From: Paracoccaceae bacterium
Lineage (GTDB): Bacteria; Pseudomonadota; Alphaproteobacteria; Rhodobacterales; Rhodobacteraceae
Direction: 5' to 3'
Assembly: GCA_007131945.1 (NCBI GenBank)
Contig: SLPP01000391.1
Coordinates: forward strand, 1 to 24,572
DNA: 24,572 bases
The translations under genes and the position numbers were made by a program. The stretch's first letter is position 1, and the number at the start of each line of letters is the position of its first letter. Under the pieces are notes generated by a model. The model saw only the letters and a program-made list of their open reading frames with translations, was not told where the DNA came from and did no database searches. Below are positions 14,377 to 24,528 of this stretch, piece by piece.

Positions 14377-15997
14377 TGACGTCGGCAGCGGTTCGGCCGG
14401 TGCGGCAGGTAAGGCCGGTCAGCGCCTCGACCGCGGTGATCACGGGCGTGAGCGCCGCTTGCGGATCGAGCGAAGGATCATCGGGGCTGTAGCGCTCTAG
14501 GTACAACCGCAACGTCGCGCCCTCGGTCCCGGTACCCGAGAGGCGCAGGACCGCGCGGGCGCCGCCCTCGAAGGTGATCTCGATCCCCTGACCGGTGCTG
14601 GACGAGCCATCGACCGGGTCGGTATAGGCGAAGTCCTCGGCCCGGGAGACGCGCAGGGGGCCAGCGTCATCGCCGGCAAGGCCCGGAAGCGACGACCGCA
14701 GGTCTTCGATCAGGGCCTGGGCAACGTCGGCATCGAGCGCCTCGTAATCGTGGCGCGAATAATAGGTGCGGCCGAACTCGGCCCAATGGTCGTGCAGGAT
14801 AGCGGCGACCGACTTGCCCGTTGCGGCGAGGATGTTGAGCCACATCAGCACCGCCCAAAGCCCGTCCTTCTCAGGCACGTGATCGGAGCCGGTGCCGAAA
14901 CTTTCTTCGCCGCACAGCGTGACACGTCCGGCATCAAGCAGGTTGCCGAAGTATTTCCAGCCGGTGGGCGTCGCGTAGCAGGGAAGGCCGCGGGCGGCGG
15001 CGACGCGATCGACGGCGGTGCTCGTCGGCATCGACCGCGCGACGCCAGCCAGCCCGCCGGCGTAGCCCGGCGCGAGATGCGCATGCGCGGCGAGCACCGC
15101 GAGGCTGTCGGAGGGGCTGACATAAATGCCGCGGCCCAGGATCATGTTGCGGTCGCCATCCCCGTCCGATGCAGCTGCCAAATCGGGCGCCTGCGGTGCG
15201 AATACCGCGTCGTGGAGCGCTTTTGCCCAGATCGGGTTCGGGTCCGGATGGCCGCCGCCGAAATCGGACAGTGGTACGGCGTTGATCACCGAGCCCGGTT
15301 CCGCCCCGAGCCGACGCTCGAGGATCTCGATGGCATAGGGACCGGTGACGGCGTGCATCGCGTCGAAGCGCAACGAGAACCCGTCCGCGATAAGTGCCCT
15401 CATCGCACTGAAATCGAACAAACGTTCCATCAGGTCAGCATAGTCCGCGACCGGATCCACCACCTCGATCACCGTCTCGGCGAGGCGCTGGCGGCCGGGG
15501 CGCGCGAGGTCGAGATCCTGACTTTCGACGATCAGATACTGCTCGAGCGCCTGCGTCGCCGCATGGATCCGCGCCGTCACCGCCTCGGGTGCCGGACCGC
15601 CATTGGAAATGTTCACCTTGACCCCTAAATCGCCGTCCTTGCCGCCCGGATTGTGGCTGGCAGAGAGGATGACTCCACCATCCGCGCCGCGTGTGCGGAT
15701 CAGGTGCGACGCGGCGGGGGTGGACAGCAGCCCGTTCTGTCCGACGATCACGCGTGATGCGCCCGAAGCAGCGGCCATGCGCATAATCACCTGCGCCGCG
15801 CGATCGTTGAAGTAGCGCCCGTCACCGCCCAGTACCAGTGTCTTGCCGGCAATGCCGCCCAATCCCGCCCAGACGGCCTCGACAAAGTTCTCGAGGTAAT
15901 GCGGCTGCATGAAGACTCGCGTCTTTGCCCGCAGTCCCGAGGTTCCGGGCTTCTGGCCGGGAATCGGGCGGGTCGCGACCCGGATCGGTGCCGACAT
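14369..15997 (-). CDS. pgm: Phosphoglucomutase (alpha-D-glucose phosphate-specific)
   Basis: A 542-residue alpha-D-phosphohexomutase that interconverts glucose 1-phosphate and glucose 6-phosphate in the cytoplasm, linking glycogen and polysaccharide precursors to central carbon metabolism. All four active-site loops are visible: the phosphoserine loop SASHNPGG with Ser114 (112-119), the Mg2+ loop DGDGDR (278-283), the sugar-binding loop GEESFGTGSDH (363-373), and the C-terminal phosphate loop 'RLSGTGTEGATLR' near 491-503. The N-terminus 'IPGQKPGTSGLR' matches the glucose-specific long form. It is the distal gene of a two-gene reverse operon: its ATG overlaps the hydrolase TGA by one base. It has no obvious functional tie to either flanking cluster. 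Confidence 0.95.
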   Translation of the reverse strand: MSAPIRVATRPIPGQKPGTSGLRAKTRVFMQPHYLENFVEAVWAGLGGIAGKTLVLGGDGRYFNDRAAQVIMRMAAASGASRVIVGQNGLLSTPAASHLIRTRGADGGVILSASHNPGGKDGDLGVKVNISNGGPAPEAVTARIHAATQALEQYLIVESQDLDLARPGRQRLAETVIEVVDPVADYADLMERLFDFSAMRALIADGFSLRFDAMHAVTGPYAIEILERRLGAEPGSVINAVPLSDFGGGHPDPNPIWAKALHDAVFAPQAPDLAAASDGDGDRNMILGRGIYVSPSDSLAVLAAHAHLAPGYAGGLAGVARSMPTSTAVDRVAAARGLPCYATPTGWKYFGNLLDAGRVTLCGEESFGTGSDHVPEKDGLWAVLMWLNILAATGKSVAAILHDHWAEFGRTYYSRHDYEALDADVAQALIEDLRSSLPGLAGDDAGPLRVSRAEDFAYTDPVDGSSSTGQGIEITFEGGARAVLRLSGTGTEGATLRLYLERYSPDDPSLDPQAALTPVITAVEALTGLTCRTGRTAADVIT

Positions 15998-16656
15998 CAG
16001 CGCGTGGCCTCGGTCAGCCGGCGTTTAACGTAGTCCTTCACCTGCCTTATCATCGGCTGCATATGCGCCTCTTCATCGCGAAAGAAGTGGTCGGCGCCCT
16101 CGATTTCGGTATGGGTGATGGTGATGCCCTTCTGCTCGTGCAGCTTGGTCACCAGCCCGGCCACGTCCTTCGGGGGCGCGATCCGGTCGGCGGTGCCGTT
16201 GATGATCAGCCCCGAGGCGGGGCAGGGGGCGAGGAAGCTGAAATCGTACATGTTCGCTGGCGGCGCCACCGAGACGAAGCCGGTGATGTCGGGCCGACGC
16301 ATAAGCAGTTGCATGCCGATCCAGGCGCCGAAGCTGAAACCCGCGACCCAGCAGTGCCGCGCGCTCTGGTTCATTGCCTGCAACCAGTCGAGTGCGGAAG
16401 CGGCGTCAGAAAGCTCGCCCACGCCCTGATCGTACTCCCCCTGGCTACGCCCGACCCCGCGGAAGTTGAACCGCAGGACCGAAAACCCGAGGCTATGGAA
16501 GGCATAATGCAGGTTGTAGACAACCTTGTTGTTCATCGTGCCGCCGAACTGCGGGTGCGGGTGCAACACGATGGCAATGGGGGCGTCGCGATTGGGTTGG
16601 GGATGGTAACGACCTTCCAGGCGGCCATCGGGGCCGGGAAAAATGACTTCAGGCAT
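15997..16656 (-). CDS. Small alpha/beta hydrolase (COG2945-like)
   Basis: A 219-residue alpha/beta hydrolase without a signal peptide. The nucleophile elbow is G-F-S108-F-G (106-110); the likely triad is completed by Asp157 ('INGTADRIAPP') and His190 ('EGADHFF'). 'LHPHPQFGGTMNNKVV' (31-46) is the oxyanion-hole region typical of this cytoplasmic subfamily, which is close to dienelactone hydrolase and YsgA/COG2945 proteins and has no settled substrate. The start ATG at 16656 fits the conserved 'MPEVIFPGPDGRLEGRY' beginning. It is transcribed divergently from iscR across 199 bases and overlaps pgm by one base. Ester or lipid hydrolysis is possible, but nothing here fixes the substrate. Confidence 0.85.
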   Translation of the reverse strand: MPEVIFPGPDGRLEGRYHPQPNRDAPIAIVLHPHPQFGGTMNNKVVYNLHYAFHSLGFSVLRFNFRGVGRSQGEYDQGVGELSDAASALDWLQAMNQSARHCWVAGFSFGAWIGMQLLMRRPDITGFVSVAPPANMYDFSFLAPCPASGLIINGTADRIAPPKDVAGLVTKLHEQKGITITHTEIEGADHFFRDEEAHMQPMIRQVKDYVKRRLTEATR

Positions 16657-16707
16657 ACGGCGACCTTTTGCTCCGGTGCAACTTTTCCAGCGCCCATCCG
16701 GCCTTCG

Positions 16708-16736
16708 TTGACAAGTCCGGTCGGGTAACCTAGAAC
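16708..16736 (+). promoter_or_regulatory. Sigma70-type promoter for the iscR-suf operon
   Basis: A perfect TTGACA (16708-16713) is followed after exactly 17 bases by TAGAAC (16731-16736, four of six matches). Transcription would begin near 16743, giving a leader of about 113 bases before iscR. The -10 lies inside the TAGAA-N3-TTCTA palindrome, so a bound regulator would exclude RNA polymerase. On the other strand a weaker pair, TTGACG (complement of 16807-16812) and TATCTG (complement of 16784-16789), could serve the divergent hydrolase. Confidence 0.6.
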
Positions 16737-16745
16737 GCTTCTAAA
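16729..16745. promoter_or_regulatory. Irr/ICE-like iron-response palindrome over the iscR promoter -10
   Basis: CCTAGAACGCTTCTAAA contains the perfect inverted repeat TAGAA-CGC-TTCTA (16731-16743). From memory, the iron control element bound by the heme-responsive regulator Irr in alphaproteobacteria reads close to TTTAGAA-N3-TTCTAAA; the right arm here is complete and the left arm lacks only the outer two T. Overlap with the -10 implies repression, which would fit shutting down cluster assembly when iron is short. The match is to remembered consensus, not to a computed matrix. Confidence 0.55.
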
Positions 16746-16855
16746 CTTTGTGCCCGTCTTAGCGGGTCGTTCGGGGCCGATAGCAGATAAGCAGGGCGCG
16801 CGCGGGCGTCAATCACTTTGCGCGTTTCTGGAGGTCTGCGGCTGGGGGTGGGCCG

Positions 16856-17317
16856 ATGAAGCTGTCGACGAAAGGCCGCTACGCGATGGTCGCGATGGTT
16901 GATCTGGTTCTGGAGTTGGAAAAGCCCGACATCCAGCACCTGTCGCTGGCCGAGATCGCAAGGCGACAGAACGTTTCGCTGGCCTATCTCGAACAGCTTT
17001 TCGTCAAGCTGCGCCGCGCCGGTCTGGTCGAATCGGTGCGCGGGCCAGGTGGTGGTTACCGGCTGGCCCGTCCGGCGAGCGAGATCCGCGTTTCGGAAGT
17101 GCTGGAAGCGGTCGAGGAGACCTGGAGCGCGCTTGAAAAAGGCGCAGCGGCGACGGGAGCTCTGTCCGGCTCGCGGGCGCAATCGATGTCGAACCGTCTT
17201 TGGGAGGGACTGAGCGCGCAGGTTTATGTCTTCCTGCACCAGACCACGCTCGAGGATGTCGCCTTCAACCGGCTGAAGCCCTGTCCGGCGGTGCCGAGCC
17301 TCTTTCGGGTTGCCTGA
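16856..17317 (+). CDS. iscR: Rrf2-family transcriptional regulator, IscR-type, lacking the three-cysteine cluster motif
   Basis: A 153-residue DNA-binding regulator opening with 'MKLSTKGRYAMVAMVDL', the hallmark start of IscR/Rrf2 proteins. A winged helix-turn-helix spans about 28-70 ('LAEIARRQNVSLAYLEQLF' then 'VRGPGGGYRLAR'). In the E. coli protein three cysteines around residues 92-104 bind a 2Fe-2S cluster; here that stretch (88-112) has no cysteine and the only one in the protein is Cys143. Rhodobacter sphaeroides IscR has likewise been described as a single-cysteine, atypical cluster-binding repressor. It leads the suf operon, which it presumably controls, and stops two bases before the desulfurase ATG. 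GGAGGT lies an unusual 20 bases upstream of the start, but GGGGGTGGG is nearer. Confidence 0.92.
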   Translation: MKLSTKGRYAMVAMVDLVLELEKPDIQHLSLAEIARRQNVSLAYLEQLFVKLRRAGLVESVRGPGGGYRLARPASEIRVSEVLEAVEETWSALEKGAAATGALSGSRAQSMSNRLWEGLSAQVYVFLHQTTLEDVAFNRLKPCPAVPSLFRVA

Positions 17318-17319
17318 GG

Positions 17320-18366
17320 ATGACGGGACGGCTCTATCTCGACTGGAACGCCAGCGCCCCATTGAGACCCGAGGCGCGCACGGCGATGGTCGCCGCAATG
17401 GAACTGACCGGCAACGCAAGCGCCGTTCATGCCGAGGGGCGCGCAGTCCGCGCGGCAATCGAGACAGCGCGTGCGCAGGTCGCGGCCGCGCTGGGGGCAG
17501 AGGGTGCCGACATCGTTTTCACCTCGGGAGCGACAGAGGCCGCGGCGCTCGCCTGCGTCGGGCGCGATCTGCACTGCGGTGGGATCGAGCATGACGCAGT
17601 TGCAGCCTGGTGCCGGGCAGACCTGCCAGTAGACGCGAAGGGCCGGGTGTCGGTAACGGATCCCGCGTGCACGGCACTGCAACTCGCGAATTCAGAGACC
17701 GGGATCGTGCAGGAACTGCCCGAAGGTCTGGCAGTCAGCGATCTGACCCAGGGTTTCGGCAAGCTGCCTTTCGCCTTCAACTGGCTCGGTTGCGCGATGG
17801 GGCTCGTCTCGGCGCACAAGCTGGGTGGGCCGGTCGGTATCGGCGCGCTCGTGCTCAGGGCGGGTTGCGACGTTTCGGCACAGCTGCGCGGCGGCGGACA
17901 GGAGATGGGACGACGCGCGGGAACTGAAAACCTGATTGGAATTGTGGGGTTTGGCGCCGCGGCCGAGGCGGCGGCGCGCGACCTGGAGGCCGGGTGCTGG
18001 GAAGAGGTTGCCGAGATTAGAAATATTCTAGAAACGGCACTGGAAGCTGAATGCCCTGATATTATGTCTGTCGGGCAAGGTGCGCGTCGTCTGCCCAACA
18101 CGCTTTGCCTTGTCGCGCCCGGCTGGAAGGGCGAGACACAGGTGATGACCATGGACCTGGCTGGTTTCGCTGTCTCGGCGGGCTCGGCCTGCTCCTCGGG
18201 GAAGGTGACGGCGAGCCGCGTGCTGAAAGCGATGGGCTTTGATGACTTGGCGGCCGGCTCGGCGCTCAGGATCTCGCTTGGCCCGGGACTGGAGCGGGTG
18301 GACGTCCTGCGCTTTGCCGAGAGCTTTTCCGCCGCTTGGAAGCGGGGGCGCGCTAGACTGAAATAG
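17320..18366 (+). CDS. Cysteine desulfurase, class I (IscS/NifS-like), short form
   Basis: A 348-residue PLP enzyme that would remove sulfur from cysteine and load it on its own active-site cysteine for cluster assembly. 'LYLDWNASAPLRPEA' begins the fold, 'SGATEA' starts the PLP phosphate site, 'GIEHDAV' holds the ring-stacking His, 'SDLTQGFGK' the Asp and Gln that contact PLP, S-A-H-K167 is the Schiff-base lysine, and SAGSAC291SSG is the class I catalytic loop. It is about 40-55 residues shorter than typical IscS/NifS: segments around the stacking His and before 'SDLTQ' are compressed. ATG 17320, two bases after iscR, is chosen; the open frame back to 17200 overlaps iscR. Often annotated iscS-like in related operons. 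The compaction leaves activity to be shown. Confidence 0.88.
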   Translation: MTGRLYLDWNASAPLRPEARTAMVAAMELTGNASAVHAEGRAVRAAIETARAQVAAALGAEGADIVFTSGATEAAALACVGRDLHCGGIEHDAVAAWCRADLPVDAKGRVSVTDPACTALQLANSETGIVQELPEGLAVSDLTQGFGKLPFAFNWLGCAMGLVSAHKLGGPVGIGALVLRAGCDVSAQLRGGGQEMGRRAGTENLIGIVGFGAAAEAAARDLEAGCWEEVAEIRNILETALEAECPDIMSVGQGARRLPNTLCLVAPGWKGETQVMTMDLAGFAVSAGSACSSGKVTASRVLKAMGFDDLAAGSALRISLGPGLERVDVLRFAESFSAAWKRGRARLK

Positions 18367-18405
18367 GCAGGAGCAGACTTGCCGAACAACGACGGGAAGA
18401 TGACG

Positions 18406-19925
<1,520 letters not shown>

Positions 19926-19926
<1 letters not shown>

Positions 19927-20120
19927 TGAACTGGAAATGGCTGCTCACCGCCGGTGAGCCACGTCCGCGTTACGTGCTGCTGGTGGCGATTGGCGTGGTC
20001 CTGATGATGTCGCTCACCTATCCGATCTGGTATCCGGGCGGCCCCGGGATGGCGGCCTTCGCGGCGATTTCAGCCGTCATCATCAGTCATGTCTCGGCAA
20101 AAACGATCATGCGCCGCTGA
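19926..20120 (+). CDS. Small two-helix membrane protein embedded between sufB and sufC
   Basis: A 64-residue hypothetical protein. Two hydrophobic segments (about 16-35 and 41-58) flank a short 'WYPGGPG' turn, with a tryptophan-rich N-terminus (MNWKWLL) and a basic C-terminal 'KTIMRR', predicting an inner-membrane hairpin with both ends in the cytoplasm. It is translated from an ATG sharing one base with the sufB stop, with GGAGGGG 11 bases upstream, and sufC follows 22 bases later, so it is an integral part of the operon. I recognise no named family. A membrane anchor or accessory for the scaffold is conceivable but unsupported beyond location. Confidence 0.8.
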
Positions 20121-20142
20121 GCGCGAGGAAACGGGAAGAACA

Positions 20143-20903
<761 letters not shown>

Positions 20904-20907
<4 letters not shown>

Positions 20908-22220
20908 CGGCAGTTGCAAAGCTTGGCCCCCGCGCCGCTCGGCGCGCGGCGAAACTGGAAGCGACCGCGTCGCGGCTTGAGGCGCTGACGCTGCCCGAAA
21001 GCGGGGAGTGGCTGCGCCGCGCCCGCGAGACGGCACTCGCCCGGCTGCGCGAGATCGGCCTGCCTGACCGGCGCGACGAGTACTGGAAATTCACTGACCC
21101 TGCGACCCTGGTCCGGACAGACGCGCCAGCCGCGGCGCTTTTCGAGATCACCGACGAGGCGATGGTCTTCGACGCGATCGACCGGCTTAGGGTCGTCTTC
21201 GTCGATGGCGTTTTCGACCCTGACGCTTCGGACGAGCTGGAGGCTGAGGGGTTGGAGATCGTGCGCTTGGCGGATGCCGGTGGGCGCGACATCCACTGGG
21301 CGCAGGAACTCTTCGGCGCCCTGGAGGCCGAGGGGCAGGATCCGGTCACCCGGCCGCTCGCGGCACTCAACACCGCAGTCGCGACCGATGGCGTGCTGAT
21401 CCGCGCGACCGCACGCGTTGCGCGCCCCGTCTCGCTGATCTATCGTCGCCGCGACCCCTCGGCCGAGCTGGCGCTGCACCATGTCGTCAAGGTGGAGCCG
21501 GGGGCGGAACTGACCCTTCTGGAAAACGGCCCCGGCGCCGCGCGGGTAAGCACGGTGACCGAGATGTGCATCGGCGATGGCGGCGTTCTGCACCATGTCC
21601 GCGCGCAGGGCCGCGACCACGAACGTCGTGCGATCACCCATCTGTTCGCGCGGCTGGGCGAGCAAAGCGTGCTGAAATCCTTCACGCTATCGGCCAACGG
21701 CGCGCTGACGCGCAATGAATCCGTGGTCTGGTTGAACGGAAAGGGCGGCTCTGCCCATGTAGCAGGCGCGGCGATGGGTGACGGGGCGTTCCACCATGAC
21801 GACACGGTCTTCATCACCCATGCCGCGCCCGATTGCGAAAGCCGGCAGGTTTTCAAGAAGGTCCTGCGCCACGGCGCCGTCGGTGTATTCCAGGGCAAGA
21901 TCCTGGTCCATCAGGCGGCGCAGCTAACCGATGGGTACCAGATCAGCCAGGCTTTGCTCTTGGACGAGACCAGCCAGTTCCTCGCCAAGCCGGAACTCGA
22001 GATCTACGCCGACGACGTGAAATGCTCGCACGGCTCCACCTCGGGCGAGATCGACGCCGACCAGCTCTTCTATCTGCGCGCGCGCGGCCTGCCGGAGGAG
22101 ACCGCCAAGGGCCTCCTGGTCCTGGCCTTTCTTGCCGAGGCGCTCGACGAGATCGCGCGCGAGGACCTGGCCGAGGAGATCCGCGAGAAACTCCGCGGCT
22201 GGGTCAGCCGCCATCGATAG
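20904..22220 (+). CDS. sufD: Fe-S cluster assembly protein SufD
   Basis: A 438-residue partner of SufB in the scaffold heterodimer. 'RRDEYWKFTDPATL' near the N-terminus and the beta-helix C-terminal region 'SQFLAKPELEIYADDVKCSHGSTSGEIDADQLFYLRARG' are characteristic (quoted here for position about 356-394; key residues C374-S-H376-G). His376 corresponds to the SufD His (His360 in E. coli) proposed to take part in cluster formation at the SufB-SufD interface. It starts with an ATGA overlap on sufC and ends nine bases before a membrane-protein gene. Confidence 0.95.
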
Positions 22221-22229
22221 GGCAGGGCG

Positions 22230-22727
22230 ATGTCGCTGACCGCCGACATCCTGCGCAGCTACCGCGCCCCGCGCAGCGTCGTCCGGCGGCAACTCGCCGC
22301 AGGGCGGCGGGAGGATCGGGTACTGATCTACCTTGTGATCGCATGCGTCCTGATCTTCATCGCACAGCTGCCGGGTCTCGGCCGAACCGCGGAACTGGAC
22401 CCGTCGGTGCCCTACGAAGCCTGGCGCAGTGGCGCGCTCTTCGGCGTCTTCTTCGTGCTGCCGCTGGTTTCGTACTCCCTTGCCTTCCTCCTCTGGCTGG
22501 TGCTGCGCAGCTTCGGTCCGATCAGCGCCTATGGGACGCGGCTGGCGCTCTTCTGGGCGCTCCTCGCCGTCAGCCCGCTGATGCTGCTGCAGGCCGCTCT
22601 GAACAGCGCGCTGGGTACGGCGGGCGGGGCGGCGCTGCTCTTCAGTCTCGTTGTGCTGGCGGCCTTTCTGGCGATCCTCATGGCCGGGCTGCGGGCGGCG
22701 CTTGAAGCCGGGCGCGGCGCGGCGTAG
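22230..22727 (+). CDS. Yip1-like integral membrane protein
   Basis: A 165-residue protein with a basic cytoplasmic N-terminus ('RAPRSVVRRQLAAGRREDR', 12-30) and four predicted transmembrane helices (about 31-48, 69-92, 102-124 and 131-153). The organisation resembles small bacterial YIP1/Yip1-domain proteins of unknown function. It starts nine bases after sufD behind GGGCAGGGCG and ends nine bases before a second protein of the same style. The pair lies between sufD and sufS, so it is co-transcribed with the cluster-assembly genes. No catalytic motif, metal-binding cysteine or signal peptide is visible. Family assignment is by overall look only. Confidence 0.75.
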   Translation: MSLTADILRSYRAPRSVVRRQLAAGRREDRVLIYLVIACVLIFIAQLPGLGRTAELDPSVPYEAWRSGALFGVFFVLPLVSYSLAFLLWLVLRSFGPISAYGTRLALFWALLAVSPLMLLQAALNSALGTAGGAALLFSLVVLAAFLAILMAGLRAALEAGRGAA

Positions 22728-22736
22728 GGAGGCGGG

Positions 22737-23315
22737 ATGATCGACGTCCAGAACCTCAAGTCTCTCTTGCGGTTGTCGGTGACCGAGCCCGAGAAGGGCG
22801 CGGCAGCCGTGATTGCGCTCAGTCCTCCGATCGCCGCGCGCTGGATGCTTCTTGCCCTGGTCGTCGCGCTGGGGACGGTTATGGCCTATCTGCTGCCGCT
22901 TCTGGGCGGTGCGGGTGAGACCCTGCCCACCCCGATCACCGCGGCGGTGCTGCAGGGCGGCATGAACCTCGCCGCGGTCGCGCTGATCGCCGCCGTCGGG
23001 CGGATGTTCGGCGGTCACGGCTCGTTCGAGGATGCGCTGCTCCTGGTTGGCTGGCTGCAGGTCATCATGCTTGGGCTTCAGGCGGTACAACTGGTCGTCC
23101 TGCTGATCCTGCCGCCGCTTGCGAGCTTGGTGATGATCGCCTCGGTCGCGCTCTTCTTCTGGCTTCTGAGCGGCTTCATCTGCGCCCTGCATGGGTTTCA
23201 GTCGCGTTTCGGCGTGCTGCTCGCGACGCTGGGCACGCTCTTCGTCGCGGCCTTCGTTTTTTCCGTCATCCTTCTGATGTTGGGCTTCGAGATGCCGGGG
23301 ATGCGCGATGTTTGA
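22737..23315 (+). CDS. Second Yip1-like integral membrane protein
   Basis: A 192-residue protein with a short cytoplasmic lead ('DVQNLKSLLRLSVTEPEKGA', typical of bacterial Yip1-domain proteins) and about five hydrophobic helices (35-56, 68-88, 104-126, 128-150, 159-182). 'GGHGSFEDALLLVGW' (92-106) between helices two and three looks like the conserved Yip1 loop. GGGAGGCGGG lies directly before its ATG. Its last eight bases overlap the sufS start, so sufS translation is probably coupled to it. It has no cysteines and no recognisable enzymatic residues. Function unknown; membrane organisation or transport of some small compound is possible. Confidence 0.8.
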   Translation: MIDVQNLKSLLRLSVTEPEKGAAAVIALSPPIAARWMLLALVVALGTVMAYLLPLLGGAGETLPTPITAAVLQGGMNLAAVALIAAVGRMFGGHGSFEDALLLVGWLQVIMLGLQAVQLVVLLILPPLASLVMIASVALFFWLLSGFICALHGFQSRFGVLLATLGTLFVAAFVFSVILLMLGFEMPGMRDV

Positions 23316-24528
23316 CGTCGAAGCCATACGCGGTGATTTTCCGATCCTGTCGCGCACGGTGCATGGTCGCCCCCTTGTCTATCTGGACAACGGCGCCTCG
23401 GCGCAGAAACCGCAGGTCGTGATCGATGCGATCACGCGCGCTTATTCGCAGGAATACGCCAATGTTCACAGAGGGCTGCACTACCTTTCCAACCTCGCGA
23501 CCGAGAAATATGAAGCTGTCCGCGGAATCATCCGACGCTTCCTGAACGCCGCGCATGAGGACGAGATCATCTTCACTTCGGGGACGACAGAGGGGATCAA
23601 CCTCGTCTCCTACGGCTGGGCCGCGCCGCGGATGAGGCCGGGTGACGAGATCGTGCTAACCGTGATGGAGCATCACGCCAACATAGTGCCCTGGCATTTC
23701 CTGCGTGAGCGACAGGGGGTGAAGCTGGTCTGGGTCGAGATCGAGCCCGATGGCTCGCTAGATCCGCAGAAGGTACTCGACGCGATCACGCCGCGGACGA
23801 AACTGGTCGCCGTCACGCATATGTCGAACGTTCTCGGCACCGTCGTCGATCTGGCAACCATCGTAGCGGGCGCGCATGCCCGCGGTGTGCCGGTCCTGGC
23901 CGATGGCAGCCAGGCCGCGGTTCACATGGCCGTCGACATGCGGGCGCTCGGCGTCGATTTCTACCCGATAACGGGGCACAAGCTCTATGGACCCTCCGCC
24001 TCGGGCGCGATCTATATCCGCCGCGAGCGCCAGGCCGAGATGCGACCCTTCATCGGCGGCGGCGACATGATCCGCGAGGTCACGCGCGAGACCGTCACCT
24101 GGAACGACCCGCCGCACAAGTTCGAGGCCGGCACGCCGGGCATTGTCCAGCAGATCGGACTCGGTGTCGCGCTGGAGTACCTCATGGCGTTGGGGATGGA
24201 AAACATCGCCGCGCATGAGCGCGACCTGACCGACTATGCGCGCGAGAGGCTACACGGGCTGAACTGGCTGCAGGTCCAGGGCGACGCGCCGGGCAAGGGC
24301 GCGATCTTCAGCTTCATCATGAGCAACGGCGCTCATGCCCACGACATATCGACGATTCTCGACAAGAAGGGCGTCGCCGTCCGGGCCGGCCAGCACTGCG
24401 TCGGACCGCTGATGGAGCATCTCGGAATCAACGCCAGCTGTCGGGCCTCGTTCGCCATGTACAACACCCGGGCCGAGGTCGATGCCCTGATTGACGCGCT
24501 CGAGTTCTGCCACGAGCTTTTCGCCTGA
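23308..24528 (+). CDS. sufS: Cysteine desulfurase SufS (class II)
   Basis: A 406-residue PLP-dependent enzyme that takes sulfur from L-cysteine for the SufBCD scaffold. 'DVEAIRGDFPIL...VYLDNGASAQKP' is the SufS N-terminal signature, 'VMEHHANIVPW' carries the stacking His, 'ADGSQAAVHM' the PLP-contacting Asp and Gln, T-G-H-K225 the Schiff-base lysine, and R-A-G-Q-H-C364 the catalytic cysteine in the short class II loop. 'SCRASFAMYNTRAEVD' follows as in the family. The residue two before the cysteine is Gln where E. coli SufS has His, a tolerated variable position as far as I know. Enzymes of this class need a sulfur acceptor (SufE or SufU), and none is in the window. It is the last complete gene; 44 bases remain after its stop. 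Confidence 0.96.
   Translation: MFDVEAIRGDFPILSRTVHGRPLVYLDNGASAQKPQVVIDAITRAYSQEYANVHRGLHYLSNLATEKYEAVRGIIRRFLNAAHEDEIIFTSGTTEGINLVSYGWAAPRMRPGDEIVLTVMEHHANIVPWHFLRERQGVKLVWVEIEPDGSLDPQKVLDAITPRTKLVAVTHMSNVLGTVVDLATIVAGAHARGVPVLADGSQAAVHMAVDMRALGVDFYPITGHKLYGPSASGAIYIRRERQAEMRPFIGGGDMIREVTRETVTWNDPPHKFEAGTPGIVQQIGLGVALEYLMALGMENIAAHERDLTDYARERLHGLNWLQVQGDAPGKGAIFSFIMSNGAHAHDISTILDKKGVAVRAGQHCVGPLMEHLGINASCRASFAMYNTRAEVDALIDALEFCHELFA

Noticed and set aside
21924..23357. 477-codon reverse-strand frame covering the end of sufD and both membrane-protein genes
   Set aside because: The product is an Arg/Gln/Glu/Asp-rich, low-complexity sequence expected opposite Leu/Ala-rich membrane proteins. 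The forward frames have proper ribosome sites and tight operon spacing.
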